Of a stretch of DNA of 44,547 nt, positions 7,729 through 16,742 are shown piece by piece. The notes under the pieces were generated by a model. The model searched no databases and was not told the origin of the DNA. It was given only the letters and a program-made list of their open reading frames with translations. The stretch comes from Clostridia bacterium (lineage in GTDB: Bacteria; Bacillota; Clostridia; Oscillospirales; Acutalibacteraceae): positions 1 through 44,547 of the forward strand of contig JAFUHX010000013.1 of assembly GCA_017474045.1 (NCBI GenBank), in the 5' to 3' direction. The translations under genes and the position numbers were made by a program. The number at the start of each line of letters is the position of its first letter. The stretch's first letter is position 1.

Positions 7729-9024
7729 ATGGATAAAAATAAGCTTGCCAAAACTCCGCCTATGGGCTGGAACAGCTGGGACTGCTACGGTGCCGCAGTT
7801 AACGAAGAGCAGCTTCTGGGCAACGCCGAATATATCAGAGACAACCTGAAAGATCTGGGTTACAGCTATGTTGTTTGCGACATTCAGTGGTATGAACCGA
7901 CAGCTCACTCAAATAACTATAACAGCTTTGCTGATTTGTGTATGGATGAGTTTTCCCGTCTTATTCCTGCAGAAAACCGCTTCCCTTCAAGTGCGGGCGG
8001 AAAGGGCTTTAAGCCCATTGCCGACAAAATTCACGCCATGGGTCTTAAATTCGGAATTCATATTTTAAGAGGAATTCCCCGCCAGGCTGTTCACAGAAAT
8101 ACGGCAATAAAGGGCTGCGACAAAACAGCAAGACAAATTGCCCACCCGTTTTCCGTCTGCTCCTGGAACACAGATATGTATGGTGTTCGCTCAAACGCCT
8201 CGGGAGCTCAGGAATATTATAACAGCCTTTTTGAGCTTTATGCCTCATGGGAGGTGGATTTTGTCAAGGTTGATGATATTGCAGTAACAGAATTCAGCCC
8301 GTGGAATCCATACAGCGCAAAAGATGAAATTGAAATGATCAGAAAAGCCATTGACTCTTGCGGAAGAGAAATGGTCCTGAGTCTTTCACCCGGCCCGGCA
8401 CCTCTTGACAGGGCAGAGCATCTTAGCGAAAACGCAAACATGTGGCGCCTGACCGGCGACTTCTGGGATAAATGGGACAGACTTCGTTCAATGTTTGAGC
8501 GCTGCGAAAAGTGGCTGCCTTATGTGAAAGAAGGCTGCTGGCCTGATTGCGATATGCTTCCTTTGGGAAGAATTTCAAAAAACAGCTCTTATGAGGGCGA
8601 CAAGGACCGCTATTGCGCTTTCAGCTTTGATGAACAAAAAACAATGTTTACTCTTTGGTGCATTTTCCGTTCGCCCTTGATTCTGGGCGGAGAGCTTCGG
8701 GAAAACCGCCCCTGCGACGAAGAGATTATAAAAAACAAAGAGTTGATTGACCTTAACCGCTTTTCAACAAATAACCGTCAGATAATAAGAAACGAAAAAT
8801 TTGTTGTCTGGGCGTGCGTGGATAAAACCGGAAAAGATGTTGTTGCAATTTTCAATCTTTGCGACGAAGAAAGAAGTTTTGATATTGCCCTTGATTTCTG
8901 CGGAATTGAAAAGGGCTCCTCTGCCTTTGAGCTCTGGAAGAAAAAAGAAGAAAAAATCCTTGAAAACACTCTCAGCGTTAAGGTTGCTCCTCACGGCGTC
9001 TGGGTAGCAAGGATTGAGAGATGA
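7729..9024 (+). CDS. GH27 alpha-galactosidase family protein
   Basis: This is predicted to release terminal alpha-linked galactose (or N-acetylgalactosamine) from oligosaccharides. The 431 residues open with the family hallmark PPMGWNSWD. The nucleophile lies in VDFVKVDD (D182 or the adjacent D183 of the YxKxD-type motif) and the acid/base in LTGDFWDKWD (D244). The GIHILRGIPR segment marks the branch common in gut Firmicutes and Bacteroidetes. A C-terminal beta-sandwich follows from about residue 345. There is no signal peptide, so the substrate must be imported. The gene is monocistronic with its own promoter. Together with lacZ at 25460 it points to use of galactosides or mucin-derived glycans. 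The exact sugar cannot be set from sequence. Confidence 0.88.
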   Translation: MDKNKLAKTPPMGWNSWDCYGAAVNEEQLLGNAEYIRDNLKDLGYSYVVCDIQWYEPTAHSNNYNSFADLCMDEFSRLIPAENRFPSSAGGKGFKPIADKIHAMGLKFGIHILRGIPRQAVHRNTAIKGCDKTARQIAHPFSVCSWNTDMYGVRSNASGAQEYYNSLFELYASWEVDFVKVDDIAVTEFSPWNPYSAKDEIEMIRKAIDSCGREMVLSLSPGPAPLDRAEHLSENANMWRLTGDFWDKWDRLRSMFERCEKWLPYVKEGCWPDCDMLPLGRISKNSSYEGDKDRYCAFSFDEQKTMFTLWCIFRSPLILGGELRENRPCDEEIIKNKELIDLNRFSTNNRQIIRNEKFVVWACVDKTGKDVVAIFNLCDEERSFDIALDFCGIEKGSSAFELWKKKEEKILENTLSVKVAPHGVWVARIER

Positions 9025-9166
9025 AAGATTTAAACATTTTGCTTTCATAAAGGCTTTTTTAAAAACTTTTTTGAAAATTGCAAACGAGCAAAACACATAA
9101 AAAACGAAGAAAAACGAAGAAAATCAAAGCTTTGGAAATCTAAATTAAAAAAATCAAAATTAGCTA

Positions 9167-9195
9167 TTGACAAAGCTTTTTTCCTGTGGTAATAT
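9167..9195 (+). promoter_or_regulatory. Promoter of the rplM-rpsI operon
   Basis: TTGACA at 9167-9172, 17 bp spacer, TAATAT at 9190-9195. Confidence 0.82.
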
Positions 9196-9236
9196 AGCAA
9201 GGCAAATTTAAAGAATTAATGTTTGGAGGAAAAGTT

Positions 9237-9665
9237 ATGTCAACTTATATGCCCAAAGCCGGCGACATCACTCGCAACTGGTATGTTATTGACGCAGCAG
9301 GTAAGCCTCTCGGTAAGGTTGCTGCAAAAGCCGCAGATCTTCTTCGCGGTAAGCATAAGCCCACATTTGCTCCTCACGCTGATTGCGGCGATCATGTTAT
9401 CATCATCAACGCTGATAAGATCGTTCTCACAGGTAAGAAGCTTGATCAGAAAATGTATTATCATCACACAGGTTACATCGGTAACATGAAGAAGGTTAAA
9501 TACAGCACTCTTCTCAAAAACAAGCCTGAATTCGTTATGACAAAGGCTGTTAAGGGAATGATTCCTGACACAGTAATTGGTCGTCAGGCTCTCACAAGAC
9601 TTCGTGTATATGCCGGTGCTGAGCACACTCATGCAGCTCAGAAGCCCGTTGCTATCGAACTTTAA
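9237..9665 (+). CDS. rplM: 50S ribosomal protein L13
   Basis: L13 is an early-assembly protein of the large ribosomal subunit. The 142 residues are the standard length and show the family opening STYMPKAGDITRNWYVIDA, the GKHKP motif and the HHTGYIGNMK segment. An in-frame ATG 18 bases upstream exists, but GGAGGA at 9225-9230 lies just before the ATG at 9237, and the family N-terminus begins at that Met, so 9237 is chosen. It is followed after 18 bases by rpsI, the universal bacterial pairing. Confidence 0.98.
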   Translation: MSTYMPKAGDITRNWYVIDAAGKPLGKVAAKAADLLRGKHKPTFAPHADCGDHVIIINADKIVLTGKKLDQKMYYHHTGYIGNMKKVKYSTLLKNKPEFVMTKAVKGMIPDTVIGRQALTRLRVYAGAEHTHAAQKPVAIEL

Positions 9666-9683
9666 TAGAAGGAGGAAACAGAC

Positions 9684-10082
9684 ATGTATGAAACAACACC
9701 GTTCTTCTATGGAACAGGCCGCAGAAAGAAATCAGTAGCAAGAGTTCGTGTTTACGCAGGAACAGGCAAAATTACTATCAACAACAGAGACATCGACGAC
9801 TATTTTGGTCTTGAAACTCTTAAACTCATCGTTCGTCAGCCCCTCAACCTCACCGGAACAACCGAAAAGTTTGACATCGTTGTTCGCGTAACAGGCGGCG
9901 GCGTAACAGGTCAGGCAGGTGCTATCCGTCACGGTCTTTCAAGAGCTCTCGTTCAATACGATGAAGAACTCCGTGCTGAACTTAAGAAGGCAGGATTCCT
10001 CACTCGTGACCCAAGAATGAAGGAAAGAAAGAAATACGGTCTCAAAGGCGCTCGTCGTGCTCCCCAGTTCTCAAAGAGATAA
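9684..10082 (+). CDS. rpsI: 30S ribosomal protein S9
   Basis: S9 contacts the P-site tRNA through its basic C-terminal tail. The 132 residues contain the typical [14 protein letters not shown] opening, the [14 protein letters not shown] signature and the conserved end RRAPQFSKR, all intact. AAGGAGG lies 9 bases before ATG. Co-transcribed with rplM; a terminator follows directly. Confidence 0.98.
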   Translation: MYETTPFFYGTGRRKKSVARVRVYAGTGKITINNRDIDDYFGLETLKLIVRQPLNLTGTTEKFDIVVRVTGGGVTGQAGAIRHGLSRALVQYDEELRAELKKAGFLTRDPRMKERKKYGLKGARRAPQFSKR

Positions 10083-10107
10083 TCAGTATTATTTCGAAGA
10101 TTACAAA

Positions 10108-10148
10108 AACCCCGAAACCATCACGGTTTTCGGGGTTGTTATCTTTTT
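10108..10148 (+). terminator. Terminator of rplM-rpsI
   Basis: Stem AACCCCGAAACC (from 10108) pairs with GGTTTTCGGGGTT (to 10137) with one bulge, followed by GTTATCTTTTTT. Confidence 0.85.
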
Positions 10149-10204
10149 TGTTTGTTGAGAGGTGTTAAGTCGGTGTCAGGTCAGATTAATTGTTCCTTCC
10201 GGAC

Positions 10205-10573
10205 TCAGATTTCAAAAGCAATTTTGCCTTCGTTGCGTTTTCTGAAAAGCTCAAAAATCTTTTTAAGGTTCTTTTCGTTTTCAACGGGAAGATATTGGGC
10301 TTCGCCGCTTTCGTCTTCAACATATTCAAGAATAAGAACCTCGCCGTTTTCAATTTCGGCTTCTTCAAGAAGAACAACATAGCTTCGGTTTTTGAAATCG
10401 ATCATGTCGAGAAGAACGAAGTTTACTGCTTTGCCTTTCTCATCAAAAAGAACAATGATTTCGGCTTCGTCTCCTTCTTCAATGTCGCTTTCATCTTCAA
10501 ATGTATAGTTGGAAATATCAGCCTCAGCCTTTATTTCTTCTTTTCCCTTTGAGAAAAAATCAAAAAATCCCAT
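10205..10573 (-). CDS. DUF1292-family protein (YrzB-like)
   Basis: This 122-residue acidic protein carries the DUF1292 domain widespread in Firmicutes. The N-terminal helix MGFFDFFSKGKEE is followed by the EAEIIVLFDEKGKAVNF strand pattern, then RSYVVLLEEAE, and a C-terminal helix ENEKNLKKIFELF. Function is not established for the family. It lies 9 bases downstream of the DtxR-type regulator on the same strand and is probably co-transcribed with it. The pairing is not one I recognise as functionally meaningful. Confidence 0.82.
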   Translation of the reverse strand: MGFFDFFSKGKEEIKAEADISNYTFEDESDIEEGDEAEIIVLFDEKGKAVNFVLLDMIDFKNRSYVVLLEEAEIENGEVLILEYVEDESGEAQYLPVENEKNLKKIFELFRKRNEGKIAFEI

Positions 10574-10582
10574 AATAACTCC

Positions 10583-10945
10583 TTATTTGTTTGTGTGTTT
10601 TTTAATTGCTTCAAGTGAAGCGTCACTTATGCAATGCTCAATTTTGCAGGCATCGTTTGCTGCTGTTTCTTCATCAACGCCCAAAGAAATGAAAAAGCTT
10701 GTCAGAATTGTGTGGCGCTCATAGATTTTTCCGGCAACGGTGGAGCCTTTATCAGTTAAAAAGAGAAAGCCGCTTTTGTCAGAATAAACATAGTTTTCAG
10801 ATTTTAAAAGGCTGATTGCTCTGCTGACACTGGGCTTTGAATAGCCAAGATAGTCGGCAACATCGATTGAACGAACGCAGCTGCTGCTTTTTGAAAGAAC
10901 ATAAATGGCTTCAAGATACATTTCGCCTGATTCGTGAATAGCCAT
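10583..10945 (-). CDS. DtxR/MntR-family metal-dependent regulator
   Basis: A 120-residue metal-sensing repressor-type protein. A winged helix-turn-helix fills residues 1-65 (IDVADYLGYSKPSVSRAI is the recognition region). The helical dimerization/metal domain follows, with ERH near residue 77 and DACKIEH near residue 99-105. Met9 in GEMYLEAIY sits where DtxR has metal ligand Met10, whereas MntR has Asp; this suggests an iron-type rather than manganese-type site, though that is inference. It lacks the SH3-like third domain, as in short clostridial members. GGAGGTGA precedes the ATG and a TTGAAT-17-TAAAAT promoter lies upstream. Targets are not visible in the window. Confidence 0.88.
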   Translation of the reverse strand: MAIHESGEMYLEAIYVLSKSSSCVRSIDVADYLGYSKPSVSRAISLLKSENYVYSDKSGFLFLTDKGSTVAGKIYERHTILTSFFISLGVDEETAANDACKIEHCISDASLEAIKKHTNK

Positions 10946-10974
10946 GCTTTCACCTCCGAAATTTCAGTTAAATT

Positions 10975-11003
10975 ATTTTAACATAAAAGAGAAAAAAATT
11001 CAA
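10975..11003 (-). promoter_or_regulatory. Promoter of the DtxR-type regulator operon
   Basis: Minus strand TTGAAT (11003-10998), 17 bp, TAAAAT (10980-10975). Confidence 0.7.
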
Positions 11004-11094
11004 CAGAAATGCCCTTTGTCGAAAAAACTTCAGGAATATGGAAAAAGAAGAAATATTTTATCGGAAAAAATCAAACATTTTCCCTTTTTGTGTC

Positions 11095-11123
11095 TTTACA
11101 ATTAAGGTTTTTAGTGATAAAAT
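11095..11123 (+). promoter_or_regulatory. Promoter of nifJ
   Basis: TTTACA at 11095-11100, 17 bp, TAAAAT at 11118-11123, giving a leader of about 65 bases. Confidence 0.75.
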
Positions 11124-11194
11124 GTACGGTGACAGTTTGCGTACTTTACAAACTGAACCTAAACTCAGTATATATTTTAAGGAGGATAAATTCT

Positions 11195-14100
11195 ATGGCA
11201 AGAAAAACAAAAACCATGGACGGTAACAACGCTGCGGCTCACGTTTCTTATGCGTTCACCGAAGTTGCTGGTATTTACCCCATAACACCGTCCAGCCCTA
11301 TGGCAGACTATGTTGATCAATGGTCAGCTCAGGGACTCAAAAACATTTTCGGAACAAAAGTTAAGGTTGTTGAAATGCAGTCAGAAGCCGGTGCTTCAGG
11401 TACTGTTCACGGCTCTCTTGCAGCCGGCGCTCTCACCACAACCTACACAGCATCTCAGGGTCTTCTTCTTATGATTCCCAACATGTATAAAATCGCCGGC
11501 GAGCTTCTTCCCAGCGTTTTCCATGTTTCAGCCCGTTGCGTAGCTTCTCATGCGCTCAATATTTTCGGTGACCATTCAGACGTTTATGCCTGCCGTCAGA
11601 CAGGTTTCGCAATGCTTGCCGAAACAAACACTCAGGAAGTTATGGACCTTTCTGCTGTTGCTCATCTTGCAACAATCAAGAGCAGAGTTCCCTTCATCAA
11701 CTTCTTTGACGGATTCCGTACTTCACACGAAATTCAGAAAATCGAAGTATGGGATTTTGATGACCTTAAAGATATGTGTGATATGGACGCTGTTGAAGCT
11801 TTCAGAAAGAGAGCTCTCAACCCCGAACGCCCCGTAATGCGCGGCTCACACGAAAACGACGACATCTTCTTCCAACACAGAGAAGCCTGCAACAAATATT
11901 ATGATGCAGTTCCCGGCATTGTTGAAGAATACATGGGTAAGGTTAACGAAAAGCTCGGAACAAACTATCAGCTCTTCAACTACTACGGTGCTCCCGACGC
12001 TGAAAAAGTTATTGTTGCCATGGGTTCAGTTAACGACGTTGCTGAAGAAGTTATTGATTACCTCACCGCTAAGGGCGAAAAGGTTGGTCTTGTTAAGGTT
12101 CGTCTTTACAGACCCTTCTCAGCTAAACATCTTGCTGCTGCAATTCCTGCAACCTGCAAAAAAATTGCTGTTCTCGACAGAACAAAGGAACCCGGCTCTC
12201 TCGGCGAACCTCTTTATCTTGATGTTGTTGCTGCTCTTTCAGCTGAAGGCAGAACAGACATTAAGGTAATCGGCGGTCGCTACGGTCTCGGTTCAAAAGA
12301 TACTCCTCCTTCAAGCATTTTTGCTGTATATAACGAGCTTTCAAAAGATGCTCCCAAACATCAGTTCACAATCGGTATTGTTGACGATGTTACAAACCTT
12401 TCACTTGCTGAAACAGAAGCTCCCAACACTGCCGCAGAAGGAACAATTGAATGTAAATTCTGGGGTCTTGGCGGCGACGGAACTGTTGGCGCAAACAAGA
12501 ACTCAATCAAAATCATCGGTGACCATACAGACAAATATGTTCAGGCATATTTCCAGTATGACTCAAAGAAAACCGGTGGTATCACCATTTCTCACCTTCG
12601 TTTCGGCGACAAGCCCATCAAGAGCCCCTATTACATCAACAAGGCTGACTTCGTAGCCTGCCACAACCCCTCTTATGTTGACAAGGGCTTCAAAATGGTT
12701 AACGACGTTAAGCCCGGCGGCGTATTCCTCATTAACTGCCAGTGGAGCGACGAAGAGCTTGATAAGCACCTCAACGCTGAAGCAAAGAGATATATTGCTA
12801 AAAACAACATTCAGCTTTATACAGTTAACGCTATTGACCTTGCTGTTTCAGTTGGAATGGGCAAGAGAACAAACACAATTCTTCAGTCAGCTTTCTTCTC
12901 ACTTGCAAAGGTTATGCCCGCTGAAGAAGCAGTTCAATATATGAAAGACGCTGCAACAAAATCCTATTCAAAGAAGGGTCAGGATATCGTTGACGCTAAC
13001 CACAAGGCTATTGACGCCGGTGCAACTGCATTCCACAAGGTTGAAGTTCCTGCTTCATGGGCAGAGGCTGTTGACACCTCAGAGGTTGCTCTTTCAGAAG
13101 GTCCTGCAAAGCTTACTAAAATGGTTGACAACATTCTTAAGCCCGTTGGCAGTATGAATGGTTATTCACTCACCGTTTCAGACTTTGAAGACCACGTTGA
13201 CGGAACCTTCGAACAGGGTGCATCTGCTTATGAAAAACGCGGCGTTGCAGTTCTCGTTCCTGAATGGGACAGCACAACCTGCGCAAAATGTAACAAATGT
13301 GCTTTTGTTTGCCCCCACGCAACAATCCGTCCCTTCGCTCTCAGTGAAGAAGAAGTTGCTGCTGCTCCCGCAAACATGAAAAAGGCTCCCAAACCCGTTG
13401 TTAAAACAAACTATACCTATACTCTTGCTGTTTCTCCCATGGATTGTATGGGTTGCGGCGTTTGTATCGGCGTATGTCCCACAAAATCTCTCAAGATGGT
13501 TGCTCGTGAGTCACAGCTCGACGAACAGAAGGTATTTGACTATTGCGTAGCTAATGTTACAGAAAAGCCTGAAACAACAGCTGTTATTAATGCAATTTCA
13601 AGCCAGTATAAGAAACCCCTTCTTGAGTTCTCAGGTTCATGTGCAGGTTGCGCAGAAACCTCTTATGCCCGTCTCATCACTCAGCTCTTCGGTGACAGAA
13701 TGTATATTTCTAACGCAACAGGCTGTTCTTCAATCTGGGGCGGCCCCGCTGCAACATCACCCTATACCGTAAACGCAAAGGGTCACGGTCCTGCATGGGC
13801 AAACTCATTGTTTGAAGACAACGCTGAACACGGTCTCGGAATGTTCTATGGTCAGAAGGCCATCAGAGACAGACTTATTGACGAAGTTAAAGAAATCGCT
13901 GCTTCTGAAAAGGCAAGCGCAGACGTTAAGGCTGCTGCCGAGGCATACCTCGCTTCAACAGAGGACGGCGAAAAGAATACCGCTGCAACAGAAGCTCTTG
14001 TTGCTGCTATTGAAGCTGCAGGCGCAGACTGCGCTCTTTGCAAAGACGTTCTTGCAAACAAAGAATATCTTTCAAAGAAATCTGTTTGGATCTTCGGTGG

Positions 14101-14734
14101 CGACGGCTGGGCTTATGATATCGGTTACGGCGGACTTGACCACGTTCTCGCTTCAGGTCAGGACGTAAACGTTATGGTATTTGACACAGAAGTTTATTCA
14201 AACACCGGCGGACAGGCTTCCAAGGCTTCAAACATCGGTCAGGTTGCTCAGTTTGCTGCTGCAGGTAAAGAGATTGCAAAGAAATCTCTTGCCGAAATCG
14301 CAATGAGCTATGGTTATGTTTATGTTGCTCAGATCGCTATGGGTGCAGACATCAACCAGACTCTCAAGGCTATTCGTGAAGCTGAAGCATATAACGGTCC
14401 TTCACTTATCATCGGCTATTCACCCTGCGAAATGCACTCAATCAAGGGCGGCATGATGAACTGTCAGGAAGAAATGAAGAAGGCTGTTGAATGTGGCTAC
14501 TGGAACCTTTATCGCTTCAATCCTGCTCTCAAGGCAGAAGGCAAGAATCCCTTCTCACTTGACTCAAAAGAACCCAACGCAGACTACCAGGCATTCATCA
14601 AGAATGAGGCCCGTTACACAAGACTTATGCGTGAGTTCCCCGAAAGAGCAGAAGTTCTCTTCAAGAAGAGCGAAGAAGCTTCCAAGGCAAGATATGAACA
14701 TCTTCTCAAGCTCAAGGAGCTCTACGGAAACTAA
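11195..14734 (+). CDS. nifJ: Pyruvate:ferredoxin (flavodoxin) oxidoreductase
   Basis: Oxidatively decarboxylates pyruvate to acetyl-CoA and CO2 and reduces ferredoxin, the central step of anaerobic fermentation. The 1179-residue single chain has the family order: TPP-pyrimidine/pyruvate domain I (YPITPSSPMAD near residue 30), domain II, the gamma-type domain III (GLGGDGTVGANK), a 2[4Fe-4S] ferredoxin domain with CAKCNKCAFVCP (from C696) and CMGCGVCIGVCP (from C751), and the C-terminal TPP-binding domain with GDGWAYDIGYGG (969-980). The frame stays open upstream, but AAGGAGG at 11179-11185 and the conserved ARKTKTMDGNNAAAHV N-terminus fix the ATG at 11195. It is monocistronic with its own terminator and shows optimised codon use, as expected for a highly expressed gene. 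Confidence 0.98.
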   Translation: MARKTKTMDGNNAAAHVSYAFTEVAGIYPITPSSPMADYVDQWSAQGLKNIFGTKVKVVEMQSEAGASGTVHGSLAAGALTTTYTASQGLLLMIPNMYKIAGELLPSVFHVSARCVASHALNIFGDHSDVYACRQTGFAMLAETNTQEVMDLSAVAHLATIKSRVPFINFFDGFRTSHEIQKIEVWDFDDLKDMCDMDAVEAFRKRALNPERPVMRGSHENDDIFFQHREACNKYYDAVPGIVEEYMGKVNEKLGTNYQLFNYYGAPDAEKVIVAMGSVNDVAEEVIDYLTAKGEKVGLVKVRLYRPFSAKHLAAAIPATCKKIAVLDRTKEPGSLGEPLYLDVVAALSAEGRTDIKVIGGRYGLGSKDTPPSSIFAVYNELSKDAPKHQFTIGIVDDVTNLSLAETEAPNTAAEGTIECKFWGLGGDGTVGANKNSIKIIGDHTDKYVQAYFQYDSKKTGGITISHLRFGDKPIKSPYYINKADFVACHNPSYVDKGFKMVNDVKPGGVFLINCQWSDEELDKHLNAEAKRYIAKNNIQLYTVNAIDLAVSVGMGKRTNTILQSAFFSLAKVMPAEEAVQYMKDAATKSYSKKGQDIVDANHKAIDAGATAFHKVEVPASWAEAVDTSEVALSEGPAKLTKMVDNILKPVGSMNGYSLTVSDFEDHVDGTFEQGASAYEKRGVAVLVPEWDSTTCAKCNKCAFVCPHATIRPFALSEEEVAAAPANMKKAPKPVVKTNYTYTLAVSPMDCMGCGVCIGVCPTKSLKMVARESQLDEQKVFDYCVANVTEKPETTAVINAISSQYKKPLLEFSGSCAGCAETSYARLITQLFGDRMYISNATGCSSIWGGPAATSPYTVNAKGHGPAWANSLFEDNAEHGLGMFYGQKAIRDRLIDEVKEIAASEKASADVKAAAEAYLASTEDGEKNTAATEALVAAIEAAGADCALCKDVLANKEYLSKKSVWIFGGDGWAYDIGYGGLDHVLASGQDVNVMVFDTEVYSNTGGQASKASNIGQVAQFAAAGKEIAKKSLAEIAMSYGYVYVAQIAMGADINQTLKAIREAEAYNGPSLIIGYSPCEMHSIKGGMMNCQEEMKKAVECGYWNLYRFNPALKAEGKNPFSLDSKEPNADYQAFIKNEARYTRLMREFPERAEVLFKKSEEASKARYEHLLKLKELYGN

Positions 14735-14754
14735 AACAAAAAACAATAAATTTT

Positions 14755-14788
14755 CTACCGCTTTCCATTCGGAAGGCGGTAGTTTTTT
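14755..14788 (+). terminator. Terminator of nifJ
   Basis: 12 bp stem CTACCGCTTTCC (14755-14766) with one G-U pair to 14771-14782, loop ATTC, then TTTTTT. Confidence 0.9.
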
Positions 14789-14845
14789 ATGTAAAGCAAA
14801 AAGATAAATCTCTACCAAAAAAATATAGAGATGAGAGGGGGGAGA

Positions 14846-14910
14846 GGGTTTCCCCCAAGGGAAAGTCGCGAAGTTCATTGGTGAACACTTCATTTTGCTG
14901 TTGGAAACCC
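14846..14910. repeat. Palindromic repeat element, copy flanking the cassette on the left
   Basis: The outer arms GGGTTTCC (14846-14853) and GGAAACCC (14903-14910) are inverted repeats. The inner core CCAAGGGAAAGTCGCGAAG and an imperfect hairpin around GTTCATTGGTGAAC follow. The 46-base core matches 18341-18387 in the same orientation with about two differences. Its TTTCCCCC-aa-GGGAAA part is found inverted at 225-240. Confidence 0.8.
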
Positions 14911-14935
14911 CCGAGCGATTTTTATAAAAAGATAC

Positions 14936-14964
14936 TTGACAAACTTTATTGACATTGATATAAT
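14936..14964 (+). promoter_or_regulatory. Perfect sigma-A promoter of the five-gene cassette
   Basis: TTGACA at 14936-14941, exactly 17 bp, TATAAT at 14959-14964. Transcription would start near 14971, which argues against using the ATG at 14971 and for the one at 15004. Confidence 0.9.
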
Positions 14965-15003
14965 ACATATATGAAATTTAGATATGTAATTAGTGGTGAT
15001 AAT

Positions 15004-15390
15004 ATGAAGCTGTTAATTGAAGAAAAATTTTCTGAAATTTATACGCATTTTAGGGAATTTCAGGAGAATAAAGAATATGAACCATATTGGAATAAATGCA
15101 TGGAAGCTGTTTGTGACGCGCAGCTGCTGTCTCACATAGTGTTTTGCAACGATGTGTTTTGTATTCCGCCTGTTAAAACTTTTCTGACTTATTATAAAAA
15201 TGATTTTATTGAGCTAACAGGTAAAAGTAACGCAGAGATTCCTCTCTTTGTAAAGAAGAGCATTGGTGCTTTTTGGGGTATGGTATTTAAGTTTTGTCTT
15301 GGATACAATGGACAAAAGAGTGTTTCTGTTTCAATGAACGAGTATTTTAAGGTAAAAACTGCTACCTATTTTATGAAAAGTGAGGGGTAA
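15004..15390 (+). CDS. Uncharacterised protein, first gene of the cassette
   Basis: I do not recognise this 128-residue protein. It is predicted mostly helical, soluble and mildly Cys-rich (Cys in NKCMEAVCDAQ, FCNDVFC and FKFCLG). No signal peptide or membrane helix is present. The ATG at 14971 is in frame but coincides with the expected transcription start and has no ribosome binding site. The ATG at 15004 has a weak GGTGAT 3-8 bases upstream and is preferred. The stop lies 2 bases before the next start. Its position as promoter-proximal gene of a nuclease-containing operon suggests a partner, sensor or regulator of the nuclease, which is inference. Confidence 0.65.
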   Translation: MKLLIEEKFSEIYTHFREFQENKEYEPYWNKCMEAVCDAQLLSHIVFCNDVFCIPPVKTFLTYYKNDFIELTGKSNAEIPLFVKKSIGAFWGMVFKFCLGYNGQKSVSVSMNEYFKVKTATYFMKSEG

Positions 15391-15392
15391 AT

Positions 15393-16088
15393 ATGGGTTA
15401 CACAAGAAAGGAAATTCGAGATCTATGTGAAACCGCTTTTAAGAAAAAGAATACATTTTATAAAAAAGGTTTTGTCAACTATCGGGGAAGAACTTCTGAC
15501 ACAAAGGAGTATTACACAGAGGTTGTTGCTGAGTTTCTGTGTGAGAACATAAATGATTATGCAAATGGATTTGAAACCATTTCACGAAGAAGCTCTTATA
15601 AGGTGGAAGGACACGATGGAATATTTAATCCTCACTCTAACCGAGAGGAAGAAAAAATAGCCATGCTGATATTTAATCAAAGCAGGGAAAACGGAGCTTT
15701 TGATCTGATAGGTAAGATTGAGGATTATCAAACGCCTTTAAAATCAATTGAAGATGATGAAGTGGGGAAAATAGACCTTCTCTCTTTCGACGGTCAGGTT
15801 ATGCGTATTCTGGAATTAAAAAAGCCGGATAGTAAGGAAACAATGTTGCGGTGCGTTTTAGAGGGATTCACCTATATGAAAATCGCAGATTGTTGCAAAC
15901 TCATTTCTGATTTTGGGTATGATCCCCAAAATGTTGTAATAAAATCAAGTCCATTTGTTTTCTATGGCGGCGAGCAGCATAAGGAAATGTTGCAACAAAG
16001 ACCCCATTTGAAAAAGTTGATGGCTTTGTTGGATAGTAAACCATATTACATTATTGAGAACAAAAAATATATTGTTGTGGAGGGCTAA
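15393..16088 (+). CDS. PD-(D/E)XK nuclease-like protein
   Basis: This 231-residue soluble protein shows the core of the PD-(D/E)XK nuclease fold. A Glu-rich helix NREEEKIAMLIF lies at residues 83-94 (candidate motif I Glu). It is followed by KIDLLSFDG with D128 at the end of a strand, and by RILELKKPD with E141 and K143 forming the E-x-K motif. A helix LRCVLEGFTYMKI sits where the family's post-catalytic helix belongs. The N-terminal 75 residues are basic (RKEIRD, KKK, SRRSSYK) and may bind nucleic acid. AGGGGTAAAT precedes the ATG. The family includes restriction and defence nucleases and also repair enzymes. No methyltransferase is present, so a simple restriction system is unlikely. Confidence 0.65.
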   Translation: MGYTRKEIRDLCETAFKKKNTFYKKGFVNYRGRTSDTKEYYTEVVAEFLCENINDYANGFETISRRSSYKVEGHDGIFNPHSNREEEKIAMLIFNQSRENGAFDLIGKIEDYQTPLKSIEDDEVGKIDLLSFDGQVMRILELKKPDSKETMLRCVLEGFTYMKIADCCKLISDFGYDPQNVVIKSSPFVFYGGEQHKEMLQQRPHLKKLMALLDSKPYYIIENKKYIVVEG

Positions 16089-16091
16089 AGA

Positions 16092-16742
16092 ATGAGAGAT
16101 TATTTTAAGAAAATTGAAAAAGAAACTTTGTTTGCCGGTGTGTTCGGGTTGGTTGCTCTTGTTGCAATTGCCTTTGAAATGTTCTTTGCCGGTTTTGATT
16201 CTTCTTCTGTTGCAGGTGCAATTAAGGATATAGCAGGAACGGTATTAGATGTTGTTATGCTTGTGATTGCACTTAATGTATTCAGACCTAAGAAGAAGGC
16301 AATCGGTGGTTTTGAAGAAAGATTCAATGAAGAAATGGAAAAGATTATTTCAAAATATAATCCTTTGATACAAAAAGATATTTCAGTAAAAGGTCGATAT
16401 AATATAGCGGATGATATGGCTATTTTGTATCAGAACATTGATTGCAAATATCACAGATTGTTTGATTTTGACGGAAAGAGAGAGATTTCTTTTGTCGTTA
16501 GTAAAACCTTATTTATGGGAAAATCTAAAGATGATTTTTCTCAACAACAGAAAATTATTATTGATTCTGTTGCGGCCAAAGTAATCAATGAATATTCTGT
16601 TCTCAATGATAGGTATAAAGTAACACAGGATGGATTTAAGCTCACATTCAATCAGGAGTTAACAACTCCTGAAGACGCCGTAAAGGTAGCAGAAGTGATT
16701 GATAAAATTATTCTTCTTTACATAGTGGAATACAAAAAATAA
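16092..16742 (+). CDS. Two-helix membrane protein with cytosolic domain
   Basis: Residues 12-34 (LFAGVFGLVALVAIAFEMFF) and 46-65 (AGTVLDVVMLVIALNVF) form two membrane helices with a short outer loop. A cytosolic domain of about 150 residues follows the RPKKK stop-transfer cluster. That domain alternates helices and strands (MEKIISKYNPLIQ, MAILYQNIDCKYHRLFDF, EISFVVSKTLFMG) and has no motif I can name. It starts 3 bases after the nuclease stop, and its stop overlaps the next ATG by one base (TAATGG). As an anchored component it could be the sensor or effector membrane arm of the cassette, which is inference. Confidence 0.7.
   Translation: MRDYFKKIEKETLFAGVFGLVALVAIAFEMFFAGFDSSSVAGAIKDIAGTVLDVVMLVIALNVFRPKKKAIGGFEERFNEEMEKIISKYNPLIQKDISVKGRYNIADDMAILYQNIDCKYHRLFDFDGKREISFVVSKTLFMGKSKDDFSQQQKIIIDSVAAKVINEYSVLNDRYKVTQDGFKLTFNQELTTPEDAVKVAEVIDKIILLYIVEYKK

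Noticed and set aside
10190-10552. Plus-strand frame antisense to the DUF1292 gene
   Set aside because: Phe/Asn-rich antisense shadow; no ribosome binding site, and the minus-strand protein matches a known family.
11009-11194. N-terminal extension of nifJ by 62 residues
   Set aside because: The extension spans the promoter and the AAGGAGG site; the conserved protein begins at 11195.
14971-15003. Earlier start for the first cassette gene
   Set aside because: The ATG coincides with the predicted transcription start and lacks a ribosome binding site.
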